A stretch of 64,000 bases of DNA from Polaribacter cellanae (GCF_017569185.1 NZ_CP071869.1:2966001-3030000), one strand, 5' to 3'. Positions 17,110 through 27,386 are shown, numbered from the stretch's first letter. Notes: generated from the sequence alone by a model not told the origin. Program-made: numbers and translations.

Positions 17110-18848
17110 ACTGGCATTGTTTCAGCTGTCCATATTTCTTTCGCTTTTTCGAGTAAAAATCCGGCTCTATTTTCAATTTCTGTTTCGTTCCAATCGTTTA
17201 ATTCAAGATAAGGTGCAAGAGTTTCAATTCCGCCCGAATAATGTTTTAAGCCTTCTTTATTTCCGCTACCTCTCTTTTTTTTTGGCCAATTGGAATCTCT
17301 AATTGAAGCGTTTAAAGATTGTGTAATAATCGCTAAATTTCCCAAAGTCTTTAGTTTGAAATTTCTATAATCTTTGGCTTCTTTTGTAGGAACGCTATTC
17401 CATTTATTTTCCCATTTTTTTGGCATTAAATGCTCTAAACTATATTTGCTAATTCCTAAAAGCTGGGTAGCTTGTTTATTTCTATTTCTAATTTTAGATT
17501 CAATTAGATATATAATTCCTGCGGTTTGTTTGTTGATTAAAATTGAATTTTCAAAACCTTGTTTTAATTCGGTGTCATTTGGTAAATAATTTACCTTGTC
17601 ATTTCTGCCTTCTAAATATTCAACAAACTGCTGTTTAGATAATATTTTATTAGATATTAATCGGTCTGTAAATAGTTGATTGTAGTTTTTAGTCGTTGCT
17701 TTTACAACCATTCTACGCATTACATAACTTTCTATAAATGCAAAAAGCTCGTTTCGTTGAGTTTCATCCTCAACATTTTTGAGAATATAAAGAGAGTAGG
17801 GAATTAGTGTAGAAGTGTCAAGTCCGAAGATAATTGCATTTATACGTTCAATTCCGCTTTCTGAACTCAATTCATTATTAACAATATCGTAATCAAAATT
17901 TTCTTTAAATAAATCTGCGTATTCTTTTAGTTCGTCAAGGATTTTGGTTTTATCCAATTTATAATCTCTTATAAACCTTTTGTAAGACTCAAACAAGTTC
18001 TCAACTTTTGAAAACTCAATTTTATCTTCGGTATTTACTTTCAGTTCAGGTTCTTGTATTTTGATTTGTAGATACGAGTAAAAGAAAAGGTCTATGAATG
18101 TTCTTCTTAAACGACCTGTTGTTATTTCTCTGTCCCAATATATTTTGGTGTCGTCATCTTTTTCAAATACTTGCTTCCAATACTTATTGTAGCTTTCTAT
18201 TTCGTCACGTTTGAAAAAGTAGTTTTTCAGCAATTCTGCTGTTGTTAACCTAACTCCAAGTGAATTGATTGTGTCAAAGATTTGTTGTTCGTCCTCTTCG
18301 TAACCAAGGTCAATCCCAACAAAAAGTATGTTGTCTAAAATATTGAAAAAATCAATTGAGTTTTCTAAATCCTCTGCTGTTATATTTTCGTTGAAAAAAT
18401 TATAAGCCGAAAGAATATTGTCATTTTCAGAAACGTCTTTAAAAACTGTTGAACTTTCAAGATTTACAACTTTATTGAATGATTCTTGGTCGTTGTGATT
18501 ATGAAGTAAAATGATAGATTTATCTCGCTGTTTTTTAAAAGTTTCGGTAAAATCGTTGTCGGCATTATTTTTTAAACACAGAACTTTTAGAAAGATATTT
18601 AAGGTCGTAAGTCTTTGTTGTCCGTCAATGACTGTTAAAATCGAATCTTTATTTGAAGAAGTTTCTTGCTGTTTTAAAATTACAGAACCTAAAAAATATG
18701 GTCTTTTCGTTGTCGAAACCATAATCATATCTTCTAAAAATCTTTGCCATTGTTCAGTATCCCAAACGTATGCTCTTTGAAAAAAAGGTATTTCTAAATT
18801 TCTACCTCTGTTAAATATATCTCTAATTGTTCTTTTTCCTGCTTCCAT
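17094..18848 (-). CDS. DUF262/DUF1524 protein, GmrSD-like putative type IV restriction or defence protein, 584 aa
   Basis: The N-terminal DUF262 domain shows IPFFQRAYVWDTEQW (residues 20-34) and the signature IDGQQRLTTL (Asp75, Gly76, Gln77, Gln78, Arg79), an NTP-binding/hydrolysis motif of this family. The C-terminal DUF1524 region has SLEHLMPKKW (Glu472, His473) and LGNLAI (Asn504), the HNH-like nuclease motif. Single-chain proteins of this design include GmrSD-type enzymes that cut modified phage DNA, so an antiphage role is likely but the specificity is unknown. The start ATG is about 47 nt from the cassette edge. The final residues NNV and the stop lie in the attC. IS110 copies flank this cassette and E1 on both sides. 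Confidence 0.85.
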   Translation of the reverse strand: MEAGKRTIRDIFNRGRNLEIPFFQRAYVWDTEQWQRFLEDMIMVSTTKRPYFLGSVILKQQETSSNKDSILTVIDGQQRLTTLNIFLKVLCLKNNADNDFTETFKKQRDKSIILLHNHNDQESFNKVVNLESSTVFKDVSENDNILSAYNFFNENITAEDLENSIDFFNILDNILFVGIDLGYEEDEQQIFDTINSLGVRLTTAELLKNYFFKRDEIESYNKYWKQVFEKDDDTKIYWDREITTGRLRRTFIDLFFYSYLQIKIQEPELKVNTEDKIEFSKVENLFESYKRFIRDYKLDKTKILDELKEYADLFKENFDYDIVNNELSSESGIERINAIIFGLDTSTLIPYSLYILKNVEDETQRNELFAFIESYVMRRMVVKATTKNYNQLFTDRLISNKILSKQQFVEYLEGRNDKVNYLPNDTELKQGFENSILINKQTAGIIYLIESKIRNRNKQATQLLGISKYSLEHLMPKKWENKWNSVPTKEAKDYRNFKLKTLGNLAIITQSLNASIRDSNWPKKKRGSGNKEGLKHYSGGIETLAPYLELNDWNETEIENRAGFLLEKAKEIWTAETMPVANNV

Positions 18849-18922
18849 TAATTTCCTAATGTTTGTTTTATGTTCTGTTGTCGTTTTTGCTTCTGACTAA
18901 CGTAAAATTAAATTCTTGTTTT

Positions 18923-20281
18923 TCAAGGGGTTGTGTTTAGCTCTAAATCGTCATTTGTTATTCCAAATTTAGTGATTTGTTTCTTCATTCTTTTAACGAT
19001 ACCTAATTTTCTTTTTTGGTCAAGGTAGAGATAGCCTTCTGGGTTTTGGTATGGGATTCCTTTTGTGACCATATTCCAAATGATGACTGCTAATTTTCTT
19101 GCTGTTGCAGTGATGGCCGAGACACGGCCTTTTCTGAAGTTGATTCTATGGAAAAAATCCCGCAGTGGTGTGCTGTCTTTTAAATTACCAATGGAGTTTG
19201 CTGCATTTCGCAGAGCAATTTTGAGTCTGTTGCTTCCTTTCCCTATTTTGCTGGATAGCACTTTTCCACCACTTACTTTGTTGTTGGGCGCCAGCCTAAG
19301 CCAAGATGTAAATTGTTTTGCGGAATTAAACTTTTTGATTCCATCAAAACCTACTTCACTCATAATGGTAAGGACGGTATTGTAACTCATACCTTCTATG
19401 GCTAAAAGGTCTACACCTTTGAACATTTGGTAGGATTTTAAATTGATGTCTATGTCTTTAGGAGTGTTTTTGTTAACGCGTTTATACGGTTTCTTATCGA
19501 TATAATGTTCTTGTTTTTCAGGGTCTTTACCTATTATTTCGTCGAGTTTTGCGGCAATCTGGTCGTCACATTCTCTTATCTTCTTTTGCACGAAATCGTA
19601 GGTGTCTAGCTCATCTTTTAGTGCATAAAGGAAGTCTTTTCTTCCGTTGGAGTGCAATGCTTTGGCAATTTCTTCTTCGCTTTTCTTGCAGTTGTAATGA
19701 CGTAAACTTGCTAGTTTTTCTGGATCGGTTTCGCCTAGAGCAATGGCACGAATAATTTTAAGTCCTGTAAGTCCCACCACATCTTTGACCACTACATCGA
19801 GGCGAATATTCATAAGTCTAAGGTATTTCTGCATCTTCTTTGTTGCCGAGGCAGCTTGTTTTATCAGATTGTATCGGTGTCTTGTGTATGTCCTGAGTAT
19901 TTCGGTGTCTTCATCGGGTAAAAAACTACCCGAGAGCAGTCCTAAACTGTGTAGTTTTTGGATCCATTGACAGTCTTTGACATCTGTTTTCTTTCCTTTG
20001 ATGTTTTTGGTAAATTTACCATTGCACAGGGTTACCTCAAATCCTCTTGAGAGCAGTACGGCATGTAAATTTTGCCAGTAGTTTCCGGTACTCTCCATAG
20101 CAACATGCTTAATCTTGTGTGAGGTCAACCAATCGGCAAGTTGGTATAGATTTTCATTGTAGACGCCAAACTCTTTGATTAAGTCATCGCTCTGACCAAC
20201 TGCCACCCAATGACTTCTACTACCAATATCAATGCCTGCTGCATTTTTATTGACTACATCTAAGCTAATTTGTTCTTTCAT
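18923..20281 (-). CDS. IS110-family transposase, 452 aa (copy 2)
   Basis: Full-length with the same DEDD and Tnp20 motifs as copy 1; one residue difference is visible (Val for Ile in KRVNKNTP). Two same-orientation intact copies bracket the 2.3-kb segment with E1 and the DUF262 gene, which could be deleted by recombination between them. Confidence 0.93.
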   Translation of the reverse strand: MKEQISLDVVNKNAAGIDIGSRSHWVAVGQSDDLIKEFGVYNENLYQLADWLTSHKIKHVAMESTGNYWQNLHAVLLSRGFEVTLCNGKFTKNIKGKKTDVKDCQWIQKLHSLGLLSGSFLPDEDTEILRTYTRHRYNLIKQAASATKKMQKYLRLMNIRLDVVVKDVVGLTGLKIIRAIALGETDPEKLASLRHYNCKKSEEEIAKALHSNGRKDFLYALKDELDTYDFVQKKIRECDDQIAAKLDEIIGKDPEKQEHYIDKKPYKRVNKNTPKDIDINLKSYQMFKGVDLLAIEGMSYNTVLTIMSEVGFDGIKKFNSAKQFTSWLRLAPNNKVSGGKVLSSKIGKGSNRLKIALRNAANSIGNLKDSTPLRDFFHRINFRKGRVSAITATARKLAVIIWNMVTKGIPYQNPEGYLYLDQKRKLGIVKRMKKQITKFGITNDDLELNTTP

Positions 20282-20532
20282 ACTTAAAGATTTTAAAAAG
20301 CTCTAAGGAAATGTGCTTTAGGCAAAGAGATTATTCTGAACGGGATTCCCGATAGCTATCGGGATCGCCAATGTACTGATGGCAAACATTTCAACCAGGA
20401 TTGCGCACGTGCTTACACGCAGTAGCAACACTTTGAAAAACGGCCTTGCAAAGAGCTCAAATTAATTATTTAGAAAGATACGATTTTTACGTTAGCCAAC
20501 GTAATGAGGAAAGAAGGTTTCTATGGGGGATT
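20282..20532 (-). ncRNA. candidate bridge RNA region of IS110 copy 2
   Basis: Upstream non-coding end of copy 2. It keeps the palindrome CCCGATAGCTATCGGG and differs from copy 1 at TTTTTACGTTAGCC (ACATTAGCC in copy 1) and GAAGGTTTC (GAAGCTTTC in copy 1). If these positions lie in guide loops they would change targeting. Confidence 0.5.
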
Positions 20533-20534
20533 GT

Positions 20535-20666
20535 GGGCAACGTTTATGTATAAGAATAGTTGCGGTTTTGTGTGCGAGGATTTTCCGAAGGAAAATCAGA
20601 CGTAACAAAAGAGCAACGACCTTTGGTTAAGCCTAAAATAGCAATTATTTTTATACGGTGTTAGGC
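20535..20666 (-). other. attC site, divergent type I, of the cassette 20541-21149
   Basis: Arms GTATAAGAATAGTTGC and GCAATTATTTTTATAC. The inner hairpin is GATTTTCCGAAGGAAAATC. The right box GTTAGGC matches GCCTAAC at 21144-21150. The left box GGGCAAC is an orphan next to IS110 copy 2. Confidence 0.8.
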
Positions 20667-21139
20667 AATGTTTTTTTATTCCGCTTTATATAGGCCTGTA
20701 ATAAAGATGGGATTATTGTTAAAATCAGTAATATTCCTATTTCAAGTTTTATGTTTTTTGTAGAAATAGAGATACTATCACTAAAATTAAATGGCGTTTC
20801 TATTCCACTTATATACATTCTGTAAATCAGCCATAAAATTCCTCCGTTTCCATTTTTCCAATTCAAATCAGTTGGGGAATTCAAAACTGCAAATAGCCAA
20901 ATGATGAATCCAATTAATGCAATGATGTAATATTTTTTTAAATCAAAAAGTTCAGTTTTGTCAGTTGCTAAAAATCCGCTAACTAAATAAAGTATAATAA
21001 CTATTGTTAGATGAAAAACAGCATAAATTATTTCAAGTGTTCCATTTCCAACATATTCATACAGATATGTGAATCCGAAAATGGAAATAATAAATATCAA
21101 TATGTGTGCGAATATTAATTTCAGATGCATTTTTTTCAA
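20651..21139 (-). CDS. multi-pass membrane protein, 162 aa
   Basis: About five hydrophobic segments (residues ~6-26, 34-58, 70-87, 100-112 and 131-150). The N-terminus is MKKMHLKLIFAHILIF. The family is not recognised. The start is 10 nt from the cassette edge. The last residues PNTV and the stop are encoded within the attC arm. Confidence 0.7.
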   Translation of the reverse strand: MKKMHLKLIFAHILIFIISIFGFTYLYEYVGNGTLEIIYAVFHLTIVIILYLVSGFLATDKTELFDLKKYYIIALIGFIIWLFAVLNSPTDLNWKNGNGGILWLIYRMYISGIETPFNFSDSISISTKNIKLEIGILLILTIIPSLLQAYIKRNKKTLPNTV

Positions 21140-21143
21140 TATT

Positions 21144-21600
21144 GCCTAACGTTTTTGTATAAGAATAGTTGCGATTTTGTGCGCGAGGAATTTCAGCATG
21201 AAATTCAGAAGTGTGCAAAATTGCAACGACCTTTGGTTAAGCTAAAATAGCAATTATTTTTATGCGTTGTTAGCAAATGTTGTTTTTTTCATTCCCCTTA
21301 GTTCATTAATTAAATCCTAAAACTCAGCTTTTGAGTAAGAATTCCGCAATTTATATTTTTCATTTTCTGCTCAATTTCTCAAGCTTTCTAAATTTCACGA
21401 TTGATTAGAAATTCCGCAATTTTGTTTTTTTTGAGTTTAAGAAAATTCTCACGTTTTATAATTCCACATTTGAGTAAATTCTCACGCAAAATCTTACGAG
21501 CGAGCGAGTGCTCAGCATTTTGAAATTCCTTTTTTGTGATAAAACCGATTAGTTTTAATTCACTATTTTTCAGCGTTTGAGTGAGAACAATATTTGCTAA
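21144..21600 (-). repeat. ORF-less cassette A6 with type I attC (21144-21275)
   Basis: Family A, unit 21150-21600 (451 bp), long-T subtype with the GATTGATTAG variant, like A8 and A20. Confidence 0.8.
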
Positions 21601-22093
21601 CGTGTTTGTATAAGAATAGTTGCGGTTTTGTGCGCGAGGAATTTCAGCATGAAATTCAGAAGTGTGCAAAATTGCAACTACTTTCGGCTAGGCTAAAATT
21701 AGCAATTATTTTTATACTTTGTTAGCTTTAGTGCTTTTTTGTCCGTTTATTTTTTGGTCAATATTATATTTCGGTCGGCTTTTTAATTCCGCATTTTATT
21801 TTTTATTCAGCTCTACTTTCATTCCGCAAACTTGCTCAAATTCCGCTATATTTTTAATTCAGATTTCGAGTGAGCAATTCCGCAACTTCCTAAATCCCGA
21901 TTGAGTGAAATTCCGCTTTTCAATTCAGTTTTCGATTCCGCAAACGAGCTAAAAAGTCAGACGCAATTCAATTCAGAGTTTGAGTGATTATTCAGCTCAA
22001 TATTCCACATTTTATTTTTAAATTCCGCTTTAAATGACTTTTGATTTAAACCTGAAATTTTCGGTTTTGCAATGTCCCGAGCATTAAAGCTAA
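21595..22093 (-). repeat. ORF-less cassette B4 with type I attC (21595-21727)
   Basis: Family B, unit 21601-22093 (493 bp). It is the most divergent B copy, with TTTTTTGGTC, TTCCTAAATCCCG and AATATTCCACATT variants. Confidence 0.8.
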
Positions 22094-22219
22094 CGGTGCG
22101 GTATATGGTTTGTTGCGGTTTCTAGGCACTAAATTTAGCAAATAAAAACGGGATTGGAAAACCGCGGGGTTTTTCGGGAGTAGGCTAGAACTAGCAATAA
22201 ATTATATACGTTGTTATGG
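22088..22219 (-). other. attC site, divergent type II, of the cassette 22094-25092
   Basis: Arms GTATATGGTTTGTTGC and GCAATAAATTATATAC with three G.T pairs. The inner hairpin is GAAAAACCCCGCGG/TTTTTC-like (GGAAAACCGCGGGGTTTTTC). The right box GTTATGGGC matches GCCCATAAC at 25085-25093. Confidence 0.8.
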
Positions 22220-22226
22220 GCAGATT

Positions 22227-22565
22227 TTATCTATTATCAGTCCAAACGGTTTCTATAAGTTCTGCACTTTCCCAGTTATCACAAGTGTTATTACCAGCAA
22301 TACTGCCAAATGAACAAATTGTATTACAATTTTCATCAATAACACTGAAATGCTCATCAGATACATTGTTTGCATAAAAAATATATACACTTTGATTTTG
22401 GTATGTATACTTTTTTATATTTGAACGTGGATTTTGTACTCCGTAGTTTTCAATGAAATTATTGATACGTGTTTGCAGACAAGTAGGATAGTTTATTTCA
22501 TCATCATTTTTTTCACAACTTGATATTGATAGAATGATACAGATTATTAAAGTTAATTTTTTCAT
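22227..22565 (-). CDS. small lipoprotein, DUF6970-like, 112 aa
   Basis: Signal MKKLTLIICIILSISSC with lipobox SISSC (Cys17). The mature part carries paired cysteines (PTCLQTRI, DENCNTICSFGS, NTCDNW), matching my memory of DUF6970 proteins, small Bacteroidota lipoproteins of unknown role. It overlaps the protease gene stop by 4 nt (ATGA), so the two are translationally coupled. It may act with or inhibit the protease, which is inference. Confidence 0.7.
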   Translation of the reverse strand: MKKLTLIICIILSISSCEKNDDEINYPTCLQTRINNFIENYGVQNPRSNIKKYTYQNQSVYIFYANNVSDEHFSVIDENCNTICSFGSIAGNNTCDNWESAELIETVWTDNR

Positions 22566-25006
22566 TTGATTATTTTTTTAGTTAATATTTCTCCTGTTGT
22601 TAATTCTACTTTTATAATATAAATACCTTTAGAAAGTATTGATAAATCATTATTATTGCTCACTTGTTTCCCCATTAAATTATAAATCAAAATACTTTTT
22701 ATTGAATTAGAATTACCAGCTATTCCGTTAAAGTTATTACAAGGGTCTTCAATTACTATACTTTGACCATTAAACGTTATATTGTTACAAGGGTTTGGGG
22801 CTGGTGGGGTAAAATGACGATAAATAGTTGTTGTGCCACAGACATTTGTTGCTGTTATTTTGGCATAAGCAACCCAACTATTGCAATTTCCATTTCCACT
22901 ACCAAAGAAATTATTTCCATAAAAAGATGAATAACAACCACCACTACCTGATATTTTTTGCCAAGTTGTTGAAGTAATGCCTTGTTTGGTAATATCAGAA
23001 CTATTGTAACCAATCATATTAACATGTATATAATTAATGCCTACTGGTTCAATTTCAAAAGTAAATTTAGGCTTTCCAATCCAAATATCTTTTTTTATTA
23101 TTGTTCCGCTAATTGAAGCAGTAATTGTAGCCATTCCATTGAAAGAGCTATTTATAGAGTTTATAGTGATAGAAGAATTGTTACTATTTATTATTTGAAT
23201 ACCAGAAGTTACTGACCAATTTGTACTAGAGTTTGGTGGTGTATAATTTAGAGTATAAGTATAGTTTGATGTATTGCAAATTGTAGAATTTCCTGTAAGC
23301 TCAATGTCAACATTACAACTATTATCTCCAACCCCTACAGCATACCAAGATTGACAAGTTGATGCGGATTCAATAGAGTTCTCTCCGTATAAATCTTCTG
23401 CAGCTTGGATAGTCAGTTGACGAGCTTGACTATAAGTTGTAGATGAAGTAAAATAGATACTTTCTGCTCTATAAACAATTTTTGATGCTTTTTCTTTTCC
23501 TATTCCGTTAACATTAAAAACATTTCCAATATCATTAGTTCCATTTCCACCTTCTGCAAGTAAATAAAACCAGTAATTTAATACACCACTATTTGTATGG
23601 ACTCCCTCACCATAACCTGGATTTGAAGGATACCAATACCAGTAATCACCTTTGTAAGTGTCAGGTTGGTTTCTAGAATTTGGGTTAGACATAGAACGTA
23701 AAGAGCCACCACCTAACTTTATTTCTTCTCCAATTTCATAAGTCTGTTTTGTTGTATCTGCATGATATTCTACCATTGCTCCCCAGATATCACTTAAACC
23801 TTCATTTATTGCTCCAGATTCATTTCCGTAATACAAGTCTGCTGTAGAGCTACAAACAGCATGACCTATTTCATGTGCAACTACGTCAATACTTGTTAAG
23901 GCATCAAATAAATACTGTCCATCTCCATAGGTCATTCTTTTGTATGTTGGGTCCCAAAAGGCATTATCATTGTTTGGGCGACCTAACCCTACAAGATTAG
24001 TATGTACATAACTTTTAATTTTACTTCCATTATTATCATAGCTATTTCTATTATGTTTTTCTAAAAAGTAGTCATAAGTTTTTTCAGCACCCCAATGAGC
24101 ATCTAAAGCAGCATTGTCTTTATTTGAATTATTGTATTCAGAAGAAGTCCAATTATTATCATTGTCTGTAAAATCAGTAGCTGAATTATAATTTGTACCA
24201 TTATTCATATTATAAGTTTCAATTCCACTACCTCTTGAATAATCCCTTAATCTATACGAACTACCATTTTGTTGTGTTTCAATTGTTCTTTGTCCTGAAT
24301 ATCTTGTTTGTGCTGTACCTTGAACATGTTTAATTAATGGATTTTCAAGAATTAATTTTCCATTAGAAGCATCGACATAATAAATGGAGCTAGATAAAGG
24401 TAATGTAGCATAGACATTAAATTTATAAGCTAAAATAGGTTCAAAAATGTCGTCAAATAAGTCTTTGTCAATAATTACTAATTCTCCTTTGGGATAATTG
24501 GTAGCAAGTAGGTCATTTGTTTCTTTTTTTATTAATTCTTCGTATGAATTATCTTCCCAAGCATATTTTTCTGCACTTATCTTTTTTAAAAGATGATTCA
24601 ATGATTCACTTTCAGATAGTTTTGGGGTTATGTTAATATTTTCAATATTTAATCCTTTTCCATTTATGGTTTTTACATTATTGTTTTTTGAAACAACAAC
24701 TATTTCACTGAATGCTATTTTTACTCCTTTGTAATATTGTTCTAATTTTTGAGATTTAATACCGTTTTCAATAATGAGTGAATTATTTTTTTGTTTAAAT
24801 TCATAATTATCATTCAGGTTATACTGTTTTTTTAAAAATGATTTAACTGCGTTGTCAGAAGATTCAAGTTTAGTTTCCTTAAATTTTAAAAAATTAGCAA
24901 TTCCTTTCGCATCCTTTGATAGGATTTCATTTTGTTTTACTTGGGAAAATAAGTTGCTAGAAATTAGCATTATTAACCCAAAAAGAATGTAGTGTTTTGT
25001 TTTCAT
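22562..25006 (-). CDS. secreted M4-family (thermolysin-like) metalloprotease with type IX sorting domain, 814 aa
   Basis: A signal peptide (MKTKHYILFGLIMLISSNLFSQ) is followed by an FTP/PepSY-like propeptide (about 25-230). The M4 catalytic domain has the zinc motif HEIGH (378-382) and the third ligand in NEGLSDIWG (Glu402). A C-terminal Ig-like region with several cysteines follows, then a type A T9SS sorting domain (KSILIYNLMGKQVSN ... GIYIIKVELTTGEILTKKIIK). It is predicted to be exported through the type IX system and to degrade extracellular protein. It is the first gene of a two-gene cassette (22094-25092) with an 86-nt leader, long enough for its own promoter. Confidence 0.93.
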   Translation of the reverse strand: MKTKHYILFGLIMLISSNLFSQVKQNEILSKDAKGIANFLKFKETKLESSDNAVKSFLKKQYNLNDNYEFKQKNNSLIIENGIKSQKLEQYYKGVKIAFSEIVVVSKNNNVKTINGKGLNIENINITPKLSESESLNHLLKKISAEKYAWEDNSYEELIKKETNDLLATNYPKGELVIIDKDLFDDIFEPILAYKFNVYATLPLSSSIYYVDASNGKLILENPLIKHVQGTAQTRYSGQRTIETQQNGSSYRLRDYSRGSGIETYNMNNGTNYNSATDFTDNDNNWTSSEYNNSNKDNAALDAHWGAEKTYDYFLEKHNRNSYDNNGSKIKSYVHTNLVGLGRPNNDNAFWDPTYKRMTYGDGQYLFDALTSIDVVAHEIGHAVCSSTADLYYGNESGAINEGLSDIWGAMVEYHADTTKQTYEIGEEIKLGGGSLRSMSNPNSRNQPDTYKGDYWYWYPSNPGYGEGVHTNSGVLNYWFYLLAEGGNGTNDIGNVFNVNGIGKEKASKIVYRAESIYFTSSTTYSQARQLTIQAAEDLYGENSIESASTCQSWYAVGVGDNSCNVDIELTGNSTICNTSNYTYTLNYTPPNSSTNWSVTSGIQIINSNNSSITINSINSSFNGMATITASISGTIIKKDIWIGKPKFTFEIEPVGINYIHVNMIGYNSSDITKQGITSTTWQKISGSGGCYSSFYGNNFFGSGNGNCNSWVAYAKITATNVCGTTTIYRHFTPPAPNPCNNITFNGQSIVIEDPCNNFNGIAGNSNSIKSILIYNLMGKQVSNNNDLSILSKGIYIIKVELTTGEILTKKIIK

Positions 25007-25086
25007 AACTTATTGTTTTAAATTTTGCCTACTCCTGTTTAAAGTCGTTTTCCAGCTTATTTCGACCGTTATGTTTGTTAATTTGC

Positions 25087-25538
25087 CCATAACGTGTTTG
25101 TATAAGAATAGTTGCGATTTTGTGCGCGAGGAATTTCAGAATGAAATTCAGAAGTGTGCAAAATTGCAACTACCTTTGGTTAAGCTAAAATTAGCAATTA
25201 TTTTTATACTTTGTTAGCAAATGTTATTTTTTTCATTCTCCTTTGTTCATTAATTGAATCCCAAAATTCAGCTTTTGAGTAAGAACTCCACAATTTTTCA
25301 TTTTCTGCTCAATTTCTCAAACTTTCTAAATTTCACGATTGATTGGAAATTTCGCAATTTTGTTTTTTTTGAGTTTAAGAAAATTCTCACGTTTTATAAT
25401 TCCACATTTGAGTAAATTCTCACGCAAAATCTTACGAGCGAGCGAGTGCTCAGCATTTTGAAATTCCTTTTTTGTGATAAAACCGATTAGTTTTAATTCA
25501 CTATTTTTCAGCGTTTGAGTGAGAACAATATTTGCTAA
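25087..25538 (-). repeat. ORF-less cassette A7 with type I attC (25087-25219)
   Basis: Family A, unit 25093-25538 (446 bp), long-T subtype. It opens a tandem run of four A cassettes (25093-26888). Confidence 0.8.
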
Positions 25539-25989
25539 CGTGTTTGTATAAGAATAGTTGCGATTTTGTGCGCGAGGAATTTCAGCATGAAATTCAGAAG
25601 TGTGCAAAATTGCAACGACCTTTGGTTAAGCTAAAATAGCAATTATTTTTATGCGTTGTTAGCAAATGTTGTTTTTTTCATTCCCCTTAGTTCATTAATT
25701 AAATCCTAAAACTCAGCTTTTGAGTAAGAATTCCGCAATTTATATTTTTCATTTTCTGCTCAATTTCTCAAGCTTTCTAAATTTCACGATTGATTAGAAA
25801 TTCCGCAATTTTGTTTTTTTTGAGTTTAAGAAAATTCTCACGTTTTATAATTCCACATTTGAGTAAATTCTCACGCAAAATCTTACGAGCGAGCGAGTGC
25901 TCAGCATTTTGAAATTCCTTTTTTGTGATAAAACCGATTAGTTTTAATTCACTATTTTTCAGCGTTTGAGTGAGAACAATATTTGCTAA
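25533..25989 (-). repeat. ORF-less cassette A8 with type I attC (25533-25664)
   Basis: Family A, unit 25539-25989 (451 bp). Second in the tandem run; almost identical to A1, A6 and A20. Confidence 0.8.
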
Positions 25990-26440
25990 CGTGTTTGTAT
26001 AAGAATAGTTGCGATTTTGTGCGCGAGGAATTTCAGCATGAAATTCAGAAGTGTGCAAAATTGCAACGACCTTTGGTTAAGCTAAAATAGCAATTATTTT
26101 TATGCGTTGTTAGCAAATGTTGTTTTTTTCATTCCCCTTAGTTCATTAATTAAACCCTAAAACTCAGCTTTTGAGTAAGAATTCCGCAATTTATATTTTT
26201 CATTTTCTGCTCAATTTCTCAAACTTTCTAAATTTCACGATTGATTGGAAATTTCGCAATTTTGTTTTTTTTGAGTTTAAGAAAATTCTCACGTTTTATA
26301 ATTCCACATTTGAGTAAATTCTCACGCAAAATCTTACGAGCGAGCGAGTGCTCAGCATTTTGAAATTCCTTTTTTGTGATAAAACCGATTAGTTTTAATT
26401 CACTATTTTTCAGCGTTTGAGTGAGAACAATATTTGCTAA
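25984..26440 (-). repeat. ORF-less cassette A9 with type I attC (25984-26115)
   Basis: Family A, unit 25990-26440 (451 bp). Third in the tandem run. Its left half resembles A8 and its right half A7, as expected from unequal recombination between tandem copies. Confidence 0.8.
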
Positions 26441-26888
26441 CGTGTTTGTATAAGAATAGTTGCGGTTTTGTGCGCGAGGAATTTCAGCATGAAATTCAGA
26501 AGTGTGCAAAATTGCAACGACCTTTGGTTAAGCTAAAATAGCAATTATTTTTATGCGTTGTTAGCAAATGTTATTTTTTCATTCTCCTTTGTTCATTAAT
26601 AAATCCTAAAATTCAGCTTTTGAGTAAGAATTCCGCAATTTATATTTTTTATTTTCTGCTCAATTTCTCAAACTTGCTCAATTTTACGATTCCTTGAAAA
26701 TTCCGCAATTTTGGTTTTTCGAGTTTGAGAAAATTCTCACGTTTTATAATTCCACATTTGAGTAAATTCCCACGCAAAATCTTACGAGCGAGCGAGTGCT
26801 CAGCATTTTGAAATTCCTTTTTTGCGATAAAACCGATTAGTTTTAATTCACTATTTTTCAGCGTTTGAGTGAGAACAATATTTGCTAA
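26435..26888 (-). repeat. ORF-less cassette A10 with type I attC (26435-26566)
   Basis: Family A, second subtype, unit 26441-26888 (448 bp), almost identical to A11 at 32.9 kb (shared GTTATTTTTTCATTCTCC start). Confidence 0.8.
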
Positions 26889-27386
26889 CGTTTTTGTATA
26901 AGAATAGTTGCGATTTTGTGCGCGAGGAATTTCAGCATGAAATTCAGAAGTGTGCAAAATTGCAACTACCTTTGGTTAAGCTAAAATTAGCAATTATTTT
27001 TATACTTTGTTGCAAAATCGTTGTTTTTTCAGTTTATAATTCCGTCTTATTTTCCTTTTTCTCTCTTTAAAATTTCAACTTTTGAGTAATTTTCTCACTA
27101 TTTTTTATTCAGAGTTTGAGTAAATTCCACAGTTTAGATTTTTTGTCTTTCCTCAATTCGAAAACTTCCTATATTCAGATTTTGAGTAAGAAATCCGCCA
27201 AACTTATTTTCAGAATTCGAGTAAGTTCAAACATTTTAAATTCTAAATTTTCTGATTATTTCTAAAATTTTCGAGCGAGAGAGTGTTCCACAATTTTCAT
27301 TTTTTCTAAATTTTAAAAAATAAAATCTCAAAATTATTTATTCAGTTTGAGTGATTTTCACAAACTTGCTCGACAATGTTTTGCAA
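26883..27386 (-). repeat. ORF-less cassette D2 with type I attC (26883-27015)
   Basis: Family D, unit 26889-27386 (498 bp); almost the same as D3 and D4. Confidence 0.8.

Larger units (their letters stand above)
18891..20532 (-). mobile_element. IS110-family insertion sequence, copy 2
   Basis: Same orientation and limits as copy 1, offset by 3,990 bp, with only scattered single-base differences. The left edge abuts the start of the DUF262 gene cassette. The right edge runs into GTGGGCAACG, the box of a normal attC whose partner GTTGCCCAC is not visible in the window, so a cassette was probably lost or cut here. Confidence 0.8.

Noticed and set aside
14933..20281. Composite transposon formed by the two IS110 copies
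   Set aside because: IS110 elements are not known to move as IS-flanked composites with target duplications; the segment between them has normal cassette structure (E1 and the DUF262 cassette).
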